From Lachnospiraceae bacterium (lineage in GTDB: Bacteria; Bacillota; Clostridia; Lachnospirales; Lachnospiraceae): a stretch of 43,621 bases of DNA. The stretch covers positions 1 through 43,621 of the forward strand of contig JAJQFO010000178.1 of NCBI GenBank assembly GCA_021201095.1, given 5' to 3'. Shown here piece after piece: positions 25,055-33,300 of this stretch. Position numbers and translations under genes: made by a program. The notes below the pieces were generated by a model, which ran no database searches, was not told the DNA's origin, and saw only the letters and a program-made list of their open reading frames with translations. Numbering within the stretch: the stretch's first letter is position 1; every line of letters begins with the position of its first letter.

Positions 25055-26723
25055 CCGCGATCTCTCCAATCAAATCATATTCCCGCGCCCCGGTGATCCG
25101 TACCCGGGCAAAGTCTCCCGACATTAAAGTCTCTGGTGTGCGGATAAACAGCAGTCCATCCACATCCGGTGCATCACCGTACGTGCGGGCTACATATACA
25201 TGATAAGCGCCAACCCTCTTTATCACAGCAGAAGGATTTTCCAATGGCTGCCGCACCGCTTCCATATCCGACTGTCCATCAGCTTCCGATTGCCCTGGAG
25301 CTTCTGCACTGTCAGATTCCTGCCGAAATTCCGGCACCTGACAGTCTTCCTCCTCAGGCAATTCTCCCTCGATCATCGCAATCACCGTGCGGCCAACCAT
25401 TCCCTCAGCCCGGTCAAAAGCAATCTCCTGCTGCAGCTCCATCAGCTCATCCCGCCAATGCTGCTTTGTCTTTTCAGCAATCTGATCGGGCATGGATGCC
25501 GCCGGAGTGTCCTCCTCCTGAGAATAAGCAAACACTCCCAGATGGTCAAACTCGATCTCATCGATGAAGTCCATCGCTTCTTCATGCTGTTCCCCGCTTT
25601 CACCCGGAAATCCGGCAATCAGCGTCGTGCGCAGCACAATATCCGGAATACGCTCCCGCAGCTTCTCAATCATCGCAGTCAGATCGGCACGGGTCGTACG
25701 CCTTCCCATACGTTTCAGTACTGCATCAGAAGCGTGCTGGATGGGCAGATCCAGATAATGACAGATCTTTGGCTCCCGCCGTATCGTCTCAATCAGTTCG
25801 TCATAAATTTCCTCAGGATAGCAGTACAAAATCCGGATCCAGCGAAGCCCTTCAATTTTGCAAAGTGCTTCCAGCAGAAGATGCAGACACTTATAACCAT
25901 ATAAATCCACACCGTAAACGGTCGTCTCCTGCGCGACCAGGATCAGCTCCTTCACACCCTGCGCAGCCAGGTTTTCCGCCTGGGCAACCAGCTGTTCCAT
26001 CGGCACGCTGCGGTAGGATCCGCGCAGCTTTGGGATGATGCAATAGGTACAGTGTTTGTCGCAGCCTTCCGCGATTTTCAGGTATGCGTAGTGGCCGCCT
26101 GTTGTCACGACACGCTTTCCGCGCACATCCGGTGCATGGTGCAAACAGCCATCACCATCATCAGTCATATTGGGCGCGTTCTGGGTTCGTCCGACATCAG
26201 CAATCTCTGGCATATTCTGAGAATGCCCGTCAGCAGTTCTATCCGGCGCATCCTGTAATCGCTCATCAACAGCAATACCGAGTGTATCCTGTCCACATTC
26301 TTCCATGCTCGTTGGACAGCCGCTGCCCTTCTTCACACCTGGCAGAGGCCCGACCTCCATGCTGCGTTCTCCAGACAATGCTTTTTCGATCGCCGGGATT
26401 ATTTTTTCATAAGTGGTCGTCCCCAGCACCGCATCCACTTCCGGAAGCTCATCCAGAATTTCCTGACGATAGCGCTGCGCCATACAGCCGGTCACCAGCA
26501 AAGCCTTGCAGCTGCCCGACTTTCGGTATTCCGTCATTTCCAGAATCGTCTGGATGCTCTCATCCTTCGCGTCATTGATAAAGCAGCAGGTATTCACCAC
26601 AATCACATCTGCCTCGGCAGCATCATCTGTAAAGGAATAACCATGTGCCAGGAGCAATCCCAGCATTTCCTCCGAGTCGACTAGATTTTTATCGCAGCCG
26701 AGCGAGATAAATAATACCCTCAT
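25038..26723 (-). CDS. rimO: Ribosomal protein S12 methylthiotransferase, with repeat-derived insertions
   Basis: A radical-SAM enzyme that adds a methylthio group to an Asp of ribosomal protein S12. MTTase cluster Cys are C10, C46 and C80 (SLGCDKN, NTCCFIN, VTGCMAQ). The radical-SAM cluster is CDKHCTYC (C221, C225, C228), followed by IPKLRGSYRS, IPDIVLRTTLIAGFPGE and a C-terminal TRAM domain. At 561 residues it is about 120 longer than usual (about 440). One insertion (residues about 130-200) consists of four 12-residue repeats between the two cluster regions. A second, of about 50 Glu/Gln/Ser-rich residues, splits the TRAM region. The start ATG overlaps the stop of the preceding gene (ATGA), with GGAGG upstream. 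Confidence 0.93.
   Translation of the reverse strand: MRVLFISLGCDKNLVDSEEMLGLLLAHGYSFTDDAAEADVIVVNTCCFINDAKDESIQTILEMTEYRKSGSCKALLVTGCMAQRYRQEILDELPEVDAVLGTTTYEKIIPAIEKALSGERSMEVGPLPGVKKGSGCPTSMEECGQDTLGIAVDERLQDAPDRTADGHSQNMPEIADVGRTQNAPNMTDDGDGCLHHAPDVRGKRVVTTGGHYAYLKIAEGCDKHCTYCIIPKLRGSYRSVPMEQLVAQAENLAAQGVKELILVAQETTVYGVDLYGYKCLHLLLEALCKIEGLRWIRILYCYPEEIYDELIETIRREPKICHYLDLPIQHASDAVLKRMGRRTTRADLTAMIEKLRERIPDIVLRTTLIAGFPGESGEQHEEAMDFIDEIEFDHLGVFAYSQEEDTPAASMPDQIAEKTKQHWRDELMELQQEIAFDRAEGMVGRTVIAMIEGELPEEEDCQVPEFRQESDSAEAPGQSEADGQSDMEAVRQPLENPSAVIKRVGAYHVYVARTYGDAPDVDGLLFIRTPETLMSGDFARVRITGAREYDLIGEIADEFTE
26161..26304. repeat. 36-bp in-frame repeat inserted in rimO
   Basis: Four 36-bp units (26161, 26197, 26233, 26269) encode 12-residue repeats including DERLQDAPDRTA, DGHSQNMPEIAD and VGRTQNAPNMTD. 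They lie between the MTTase domain and the radical-SAM Cys motif. Confidence 0.85.
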
Positions 26724-27700
26724 GACTCGCCTCCGTCCGGCGAGATTCCGTCCGCCGGTTTTCCTGCTGCAAAATCCGCGTCCGCCGGTTTCTCAGCCGG
26801 CGAAACATCCCGCATTTGATCCATTGATTTTCCTTCCGGAGAGTTCGTATCCGCCGAAGTGCTCTGTATCCATCCCGCCGGAACCACTGCCGACGCAGAA
26901 CTTTTCTCATTCTGTGCATCCGGCATCCGTATATTCGACGTCTGTGTATCTGACGTCTGTACATCCGACCTCTGTACATCCGGCGTCTGTGCATCCGGCG
27001 TCACATCCGTACTCTCGACTACAATTTCTTCGTCCGCCTGCCTTTTTTTCGCCTGTTTTTTGGCCTTTTTATCAGCCTTCGCGGCATCCGCGTCCGCTCT
27101 TTCCTGCTCTATCAGCGCCCTCACGTCCGCACCCGGATGATTCTTCTGCATCTTTTCCAGCTTACGTGTGCGCAGCCGGATGCAAAGCAGGCCGAACAGG
27201 TTGGTCATACCATCTAATATCAGACAGATGCCAATGTAAAGCAGCATCTGCCAATCCTTCGGGAAGGGAAATACCAGCAGAAAGATGCCAAGACCAATAA
27301 TGATCAGCGCGGCGATCAGGCCCAGAAACCATTTTCTGACAAACAGCCGTTTCATACTGACTGCGGTCTGTATCTTGACAATTGCACCCACCAGCAAGAC
27401 GGTCGCCATAGCGAATGGCAGCACCATCCGCATAAAATCAGGGGTCAGCAAAATAAACACTCCGAGTGCCAGACAAATAATCGCAAACACGAGCTCCATC
27501 TGCAGATAACCTTCCCGCCGTTTATCGCTGGTAAAATAAATCACCCCGAACGTGGCTCCGACCACAAGCATAATAATGCCAAGACCTCTGCCAATCAGCC
27601 GGATTGACATCGTGGGCCATATCACAAGAACAATGCCGATCGCCACGTACAGAAACGAAAGGAAGATATAGCTTACGCTAAACTCCTTTACCTTTTTCAA
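26720..27700 (-). CDS. DUF308 (HdeD-like) membrane protein with repetitive C-terminal tail
   Basis: A 326-residue protein. Residues 1-180 hold about six hydrophobic helices in the paired arrangement of DUF308/HdeD (YIFLSFLYVAIGIVLVIWP, then GLGIIMLVVGATFGVIYF, ELVFAIICLALGVFILL and so on). A basic coiled stretch follows (ADKKAKKQAKKRQADEE), then a disordered tail with (S/P)DVQT pentapeptides and Pro-Ala-Asp repeats. HdeD relates to acid stress in enterobacteria; the role here is unknown. The start codon is TTG with an ideal AGGAGG 7 nt upstream. The stop overlaps the rimO start. It sits in a transcript with rpoZ and rimO, so it is probably constitutively made. Confidence 0.85.
   Translation of the reverse strand: MKKVKEFSVSYIFLSFLYVAIGIVLVIWPTMSIRLIGRGLGIIMLVVGATFGVIYFTSDKRREGYLQMELVFAIICLALGVFILLTPDFMRMVLPFAMATVLLVGAIVKIQTAVSMKRLFVRKWFLGLIAALIIIGLGIFLLVFPFPKDWQMLLYIGICLILDGMTNLFGLLCIRLRTRKLEKMQKNHPGADVRALIEQERADADAAKADKKAKKQAKKRQADEEIVVESTDVTPDAQTPDVQRSDVQTSDTQTSNIRMPDAQNEKSSASAVVPAGWIQSTSADTNSPEGKSMDQMRDVSPAEKPADADFAAGKPADGISPDGGES
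26924..26998. repeat. 15-bp in-frame repeat in the DUF308 gene tail
   Basis: Five 15-bp units (start positions 26924, 26939, 26954, 26969, 26984; core CGTCTGTACATCCGA) encode pentapeptides such as PDVQR, SDVQT and SDTQT. Confidence 0.85.
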
Positions 27701-27712
27701 AACGGTTCCTCC

Positions 27713-28063
27713 TTATGACTCTGAAAGCGAATCATCCTGCGCTGAGGTTTCTTCTGCCGCGATCTGTTCCGCAGCTTCCTCCACTGTCAGAACCGGCGGC
27801 TCCTTTTCACTATCCGCATCTTCCTCTCCCGGTAAAATACGCAGCTGACCGGTATAAAGCTCGTTTACAGCCTTTGATAATGGCTTGGAAACAGCTAAAT
27901 GCTTCATTTCTTCTCCGCCTCTGGTCTGGCGCGCAACGATCTGGCGCGCACGCTTGGCAGTCGCCATCACAATCGAATACCGACTGTTGACTACCGGCGT
28001 ATCGCCCTCCTCCACGTCCTTGTTAACGACGCTCATTATTTCTGAATACGATGGATGCAGCAT
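27713..28063 (-). CDS. rpoZ: RNA polymerase omega subunit
   Basis: A small subunit that chaperones beta' into RNA polymerase. The 116-residue protein starts MLHPSYSEIMSVVNKDVEEG. The conserved omega core is SRYSIVMATAKRARQIVARQ, then HLAVSKPLSKAVNELYTGQL. The acidic tail (EEDADSEKEPPVLTVEEAAE and onward) extends beyond the minimal 70-90 residues, as in other Lachnospiraceae. AAAGGAG precedes the ATG. It lies 3 bp after gmk, the standard neighbour. Confidence 0.95.
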   Translation of the reverse strand: MLHPSYSEIMSVVNKDVEEGDTPVVNSRYSIVMATAKRARQIVARQTRGGEEMKHLAVSKPLSKAVNELYTGQLRILPGEEDADSEKEPPVLTVEEAAEQIAAEETSAQDDSLSES

Positions 28064-28066
28064 AAT

Positions 28067-28729
28067 TTATTCTCCTTTCTTTTCCCCATCCGGGTATGCA
28101 CATGCGACCAGCTTCCGCAGATCCGCCTGAACCTCACGGGCAAACGCAAGATTCCGGTCCAGCTCTTTGTGCTGGCTCTCGACGAGCTGGTGGAGTTCCT
28201 CTACCGCCCGGTCAATATCATCATTTACTATCATATATTCATAATTCTCTACATATTTTGACTCATCGACTGCTTTCAGAAGTCTCTGTCGGATCACTTC
28301 CTCCGGCTCTGTTCCTCTGCCGCGAAGTCTTTTTTCCAGAGTCGCAGCATCAGGGGGCATCACAAATACCAGCACCGCGTCCGGGACCTTTTCCTTGATC
28401 AGGCGGGCGCCCTTCTGCTCAATTTCCAGGATCACGTCACGGCCCTTAAGCAGCTGTTCCTCTACATATTTTCTGGGCGTCCCATAATAGTTGTCGCAAA
28501 ACACCGCATGCTCAATCAGTTCATCGCGGGCGATCAGTCCTTCAAACTCCTCCCACGTCTTAAAAAAATAATCCCGGCCTTCTACCTCGCCTTCCCTCGG
28601 TTTTCTCGTCGTCACCGAGACAGACAGCGCGTACTGATCCTCATAACGTGCGATCAGTTTCTTCATTAAGGTGCCTTTTCCTACTCCGGAATAGCCGGAT
28701 ACCACGATCAGAATTCCCTTTCTGTCCAT
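28067..28729 (-). CDS. gmk: Guanylate kinase
   Basis: Phosphorylates GMP to GDP. The 220-residue protein starts MDRKGILIVVSGYSGVGKGT (P-loop with YSGVGKGT). It continues with the GMP-binding part SVSVTTRKPREGEVEGRDYF, YYGTPRKYVEEQLLKGRDVI, LEIEQKGARLIKE, the lid RLRGRGTEPEEVIRQRL and NDDIDRAVEEL. Length is slightly above the usual 205. The ATG overlaps the remA stop by one base (TAATG), with GGGAG upstream. It lies in the conserved yicC-remA-gmk-rpoZ order. Confidence 0.97.
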   Translation of the reverse strand: MDRKGILIVVSGYSGVGKGTLMKKLIARYEDQYALSVSVTTRKPREGEVEGRDYFFKTWEEFEGLIARDELIEHAVFCDNYYGTPRKYVEEQLLKGRDVILEIEQKGARLIKEKVPDAVLVFVMPPDAATLEKRLRGRGTEPEEVIRQRLLKAVDESKYVENYEYMIVNDDIDRAVEELHQLVESQHKELDRNLAFAREVQADLRKLVACAYPDGEKKGE

Positions 28730-29055
28730 TAAGTCTGTCTCCCTTCATCGCCATTTACATCCTGACAGAACTCCTCCGTCTCAGACGCCGTCCGGTCTTT
28801 TTTCCCCTTCATCTGGGTGGAAATCGTCAATCGGCGCAGAATGGTATCCGGCTGCACAGCGGAAAGCACAATCTGCTCTGTTTCCATGACAATCACCGCC
28901 TTTGTCCGGCGGCCCTGCGTTGCATCAATGACATGCTGCTGTTCTTTGGCATTCTGCACCATACGCTTGATCGGAGCTGCATCCGGGTTTACCACGGCAA
29001 TCACCTTTTCTGCGTTTACAAGATTGCCAAAGCCGATATTGATCAGTTCTGCCAT
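28729..29055 (-). CDS. remA: RemA/DUF370 regulatory protein
   Basis: A small DNA-binding protein that in Bacillus subtilis activates biofilm matrix operons. The 108-residue protein starts MAELINIGFGNLVNAEKVIA and continues VVNPDAAPIKRMVQNA, VIDATQGRRTKAVIVMETEQ and IVLSAVQPDTILRRL, all close to the family. A charged tail of about 20 residues (GKKDRTASETEEF) follows. The chosen ATG is where homology starts; the site GGGAG is about 11 nt upstream. It is between yicC and gmk as in most Clostridia and Bacilli. Whether it controls matrix genes here is unknown. Confidence 0.93.
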   Translation of the reverse strand: MAELINIGFGNLVNAEKVIAVVNPDAAPIKRMVQNAKEQQHVIDATQGRRTKAVIVMETEQIVLSAVQPDTILRRLTISTQMKGKKDRTASETEEFCQDVNGDEGRQT

Positions 29056-29110
29056 TGTATTCTCATCTCCCATTTCATACCAGACACATCCACGCACACT
29101 CAGCACGGAT

Positions 29111-29178
29111 CAATTTCACGTACACAAATACGCGAACCAATTTTCTTACACAAATGCGCGAATAAAGTTCACGTATCC
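29111..29178. repeat. 27-bp degenerate tandem repeat in the yicC-remA gap
   Basis: Two units start at 29111 and 29138 (core CAATTTCACGTACACAAAT, then ACGCGAA) with part of a third near 29164. They fill about half of the 161-bp gap. Confidence 0.6.
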
Positions 29179-29216
29179 AGTCCCGCTCAAAATGTCTCTT
29201 TTTTAATCCAGGACAT

Positions 29217-30095
29217 TTATTCAATATTCTGAATCTGTTCGCGGATCTTCTCAATATCTGTCTTGAGATCAATCGCAATATTCGAAGTTTCCAGATCATT
29301 CGCTTTGGAAAGGATGGTGTTGGCCTCCCGGTTCATCTCCTGTGCGATGAAATCCAGCTTCCGCCCGACTGCTCCGCCCCGGATAAGCTCCGCGCGCATA
29401 GTCGACACATGGCTGCGCAGGCGCACTGTCTCCTCGTCGGTGCAGATCTTATCCGCGTAAATGACTACCTCAGAAGCAATACGGGATTCTTCGATCTGCG
29501 TATCGGCGAGCAGCTCCTTTACCTTGTCCTCGAGCTTCTGGCGGTATTCAGCCACAATCTGCGGATAACGCTGCTCGACAAGGGTTATATTTTCGTCCAT
29601 TTTTGCCAGTTTGTCAAGGATATCGGTCTTAAGTGCCTCACCTTCTTTTTCGCGGGCAGCGGACAGCTCCGCGCAGGCCTCCCGCAGTGTATGCTGCAGG
29701 GCTGCCCAGAATTCCTCCTCGTCGATATCCTGTTCCTCCATGGAAAGGACCTCCGGACACCGTCCCAGAGTGGAAGCCGTGATATCATCCCTGATCTGGA
29801 AATGCTCCGCCATCCGCCGGAAACTGTTCAGATATTCCGCGGCCAGATTTTCATTATATTTTAATGCCGCCGTCTCCTGAGAGAAATCTTCATAATTGAC
29901 AAACAGGTCCATCTTCCCCCGCTGGACAAAGCTTTTTACCTCACTGCGGATCGCGGATTCAAAAAAGCTGAATTTCTTCGGCATTTTTATATTCACGTCA
30001 AAGTAACGGTGATTCACTGAACGTATTTCTATCGTAAATTTTCTGCTGCCCGAAAGATACTCACATCTTCCGAAGCCGGTCATGCTCTTTATCAT
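29217..30095 (-). CDS. yicC: YicC-family endoribonuclease
   Basis: A conserved single-strand endoribonuclease; the E. coli YicC is linked to RyhB decay. The 292-residue protein starts MIKSMTGFGRCEYLSGSRKF with the family signature MTGFGR. It continues EIRSVNHRYFDVNIKMPKKF, RSEVKSFVQRGKMDLFV and a C-terminal block GRKLDFIAQEMNREANTILS with SKA and DIEKIREQIQNIE. The ATG has AAAGG 7 nt upstream. A longer open frame upstream is Arg/Cys-rich and unlike the family, so it is left out. It is first in the transcript yicC-remA-gmk-rpoZ-DUF308-rimO-pgsA. Confidence 0.93.
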   Translation of the reverse strand: MIKSMTGFGRCEYLSGSRKFTIEIRSVNHRYFDVNIKMPKKFSFFESAIRSEVKSFVQRGKMDLFVNYEDFSQETAALKYNENLAAEYLNSFRRMAEHFQIRDDITASTLGRCPEVLSMEEQDIDEEEFWAALQHTLREACAELSAAREKEGEALKTDILDKLAKMDENITLVEQRYPQIVAEYRQKLEDKVKELLADTQIEESRIASEVVIYADKICTDEETVRLRSHVSTMRAELIRGGAVGRKLDFIAQEMNREANTILSKANDLETSNIAIDLKTDIEKIREQIQNIE

Positions 30096-30329
30096 GATAC
30101 TGCCTTTCCTGTAAAACTCCAATGTAGCGTTACTTACTCTCTTCCATCTACGCTCCGCTTCGGCCGGCGAATATCCCGCGCCAAAGGATGAGATACATCC
30201 AGCGAAGGCTAAATGGGCATCCCGCGCTCCGCAGCAGGTGCGCAGCACGAGTGAAACCCGTACCCTAATGTACAACAGCCCCGCCCGCGCGTCCATGCTG
30301 CGTCTTTGTACTGTTTCTACACTGTTTCG

Positions 30330-30358
30330 ATTATACTTGATTCATCCGGTACCGTCAA
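30330..30358 (-). promoter_or_regulatory. Promoter of the yicC-to-pgsA transcript
   Basis: Minus-strand TTGACG, 17-bp spacer, TATAAT. The start near 30323 gives a leader of about 230 nt containing short GC-rich palindromic pieces (for example GGGCATCCCGCGC near 30213) and no gene. It begins only 29 bp after the SNF2 gene stop. Confidence 0.8.
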
Positions 30359-30386
30359 TAAATTTTCGTAACATGAATTTTACCGG

Positions 30387-33300
30387 CTACACATTTCCAT
30401 CCAGCAGGTCGAGCAGCTCGTCCTTTGTCATGCTGCCAAGCGCGGAGCTCTCGCCGCTGATCACCTGGTCGGCCAGGTCGCTCTTGTCCTGCTGAAGCTT
30501 CAGAATTTTTTCCTCGATGGAATGTTTGGCGATCAGCTTGAACACCGTTACCTTTTTAGTCTGTCCGATGCGGTGCGCGCGGTCGGTCGCCTGATTCTGC
30601 GCAGCGACATTCCACCACGGATCATAGTGGATGACCATGTCCGCGCCAGTCAGGTTCAGTCCGACACCGCCGGCCTTCAGAGAAATCAGAAATACCGGCG
30701 TGCTGCCGCTGTTAAACTCCTTCACCAGCCGCAGGCGCTCCTGCTTGGGCGTTGCTCCCGTGATCACAAAATACGCGATCTTCTCCTGGTCCAGCCTGCC
30801 TTTTAAAATCTCCAGCATCGAGGTAAACTGCGAAAATAACAGCATCCTGTGTCCGCCGTCCATAGCACTGCGGATCAGATCCAGGCAGGCGTCCGCCTTC
30901 GCAGACTCTCCGTGGTAGCCGTCAAAACAGAGAGCCGGGTCACAGCAGATCTGACGCAGGCGCATCAATTCTGTCAGGATCACAAGCTTACTCTTATTAA
31001 ATTCCGCAGAATCCTGGGAAGCGATGGTTTCCCGCATATGAACCACCTGACCGTCATAGAGCTTCTGCTGCTCCTCTCCCAGGCGCACGTAGCGCACCTC
31101 TTCCAGCTTATCAGGCAGATCCTTCAGGACATCCTCCTTCAGTCTGCGCAGAATAAACGGGCCGGTCATCTTCTGCAGGCGCTTCATGGCCTGCTCATCC
31201 TGATATTTTACAATCGGCGTCTCCAACTCCCGCTTAAATGTGTCATAAGCGTATAAAAATCCGGGCATCAGAAAATCAAAAATGCTCCACAGCTCACTTA
31301 AGCGGTTCTCAATCGGCGTACCGGTCAGCGCGAAACGATACCGGCTTTTGATCACCTTCACAGCTTTCGCGGCCGCGGTCGTATGGTTTTTGATATACTG
31401 CGCCTCGTCGATCACCTCATATTCAAATGTGATATCCTCGTAGTGGTCAATGTCGCGCTTGAGCAGATCGTAAGAGGTCACGAGCACATCGTACTCCCGG
31501 CTGGAAGCGATCTTTCTCTGCCGCTCCTCCTGCGTCCCCGTCACCAGCAAAATACGCAGAGTCGGAGCGAAGCGGGCGAATTCCTCTCCCCAGTTGAAAA
31601 CCAGGGAGGCGGGTGACACCACGAGAGATACCGCAGGCTCTGAGGTCCCCGGGTTCTTCCGAATGCTGACCGCGTTCATGCTTTCTGCGGTGCTGACAGC
31701 ATTCGCGCTGTCTGTTTCTGCGATGCTGACAGCATTTGTGCTTTCCGCATTGCTGACAGCATTTGCACGCTTTGTGGGTTCAGCAGTGCCTGCGTGCTTT
31801 GAAGGTACTGCCAAAGGCAGCTGTGCCGGAGACACATCCGCGTCCCGTTCCTCCTTAGCGGCCAGCAGCACCGCGATCACCTGCAAGGTCTTTCCAAGCC
31901 CCATGTCGTCCGCCAGAATGCCGCCAAACTGCCAGGTCTCCAGAGTGCGCAGCCATTTGTAGCCGTCCTTCTGGTACTGGCGCATGATCCCGGAAAGGCT
32001 CTTGGGCACATCAAAGTCCGCGTCATTGATCGTCTTGAATTCCTTGACCATCTCACGGAAACGGCTGTCCCGGTCAATGTAAACGCTGTCATTTTCCTCC
32101 AGCATTTTATTGAGATACAGTGTGCGGTACAGCGGCAGATGCATCTTGCCCTTTACGAATTCCTTCGGCTTCAGATGCATGGAATCCATCATCTCTGCAA
32201 GCAGCTCCAGCGAATGATCGTCAAGGTTCACATAGGAGCCGTCCTTCAACTGGTAATAATTCTTTTTGAGCCGGTAGCTGTTTAAAATATCCAGCAGCTC
32301 ATCCTGAGGAACATCATCCGTCGTGATATCCAGATCCAGGAGCCCGCCGGATACAGAAACGCCGACCGACACCTTCACCTGGCGGATCCGTCTGCGGGCG
32401 CGGAAACGGTTCGTGCAGCGCACTTCCCCGAGGGTCAGCATTTTCTCCACACCCTCCGTCATGACCTGGTAAATAAGATCCTCATCCCCGCCGCAGCGCA
32501 ATTCCCGGCGCATAAAATCTACCTGCGGGAACCACGGAGCAATCTGATAAAGGACCTCCTGCTCTGCCGAGACGTCGCGATACCGCTCGATCGGCTCGCT
32601 TCGGTCTTCCTCTATGGTATCCAGCAGCGAACATTCTTTTTCTTCATAGCAGGAAACCGGGCTGCATACCACATCCCCATCCTGCGCGTCCAGATAAAAC
32701 ACATAGGTCACATTCGGAGGCAGAAACGCATGAATCCGGTCCGGATCTGTCTCGATCACCTGCACCACATCCTGCAGAGCCGGCAGCACCTGATAGTAAA
32801 ACTCCGCCATCCGGTTGCGCCCGACACGGAAGGAAAAATCTCCGAATTCATCGGTCATCTGGACAAGAGTCTCTATTTTTTCCTGAAATTCCGGTTCCGA
32901 CCGGCGAAGGACATCTCCATCCACATAATACGCATGGTTCATTCCAAAGAACAGCTCCGGCAGGGAGCCTTCCACTTCAATCCCGTGAAATGTTCTGTCA
33001 GCATTGTCTGCACCCCCGGAGGCTCCGTGTGACGCCGCTTGTCCCCTGTTCCGTGAAAAAGAATGATTCCCGGATGGGCCGTCTCCCGGTCGGTCTCCCA
33101 TTAATTTCCTTATTTCCGCCAGAGGATCATACCGTTCGTCCGTCTCGCTTTTCGCCGAAGAATCGTACCGTTCGTCTGTCTCCCCGTCCAGCATAGTCTC
33201 AGAGATTTGCACACGAATCTGCGGATTCCCCTCTCCGCGGTGAAGCAGCAGCTTCCGGGTCTTTGCTGCGTCACGATCCTCATATTCTATGGCATCGTCG

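Noticed and set aside
30096-30296. 67-residue N-terminal extension of YicC
   Set aside because: It is Arg/Cys-rich, unlike the family, and the family start MIKSMTGFGR has its own ribosome binding site.
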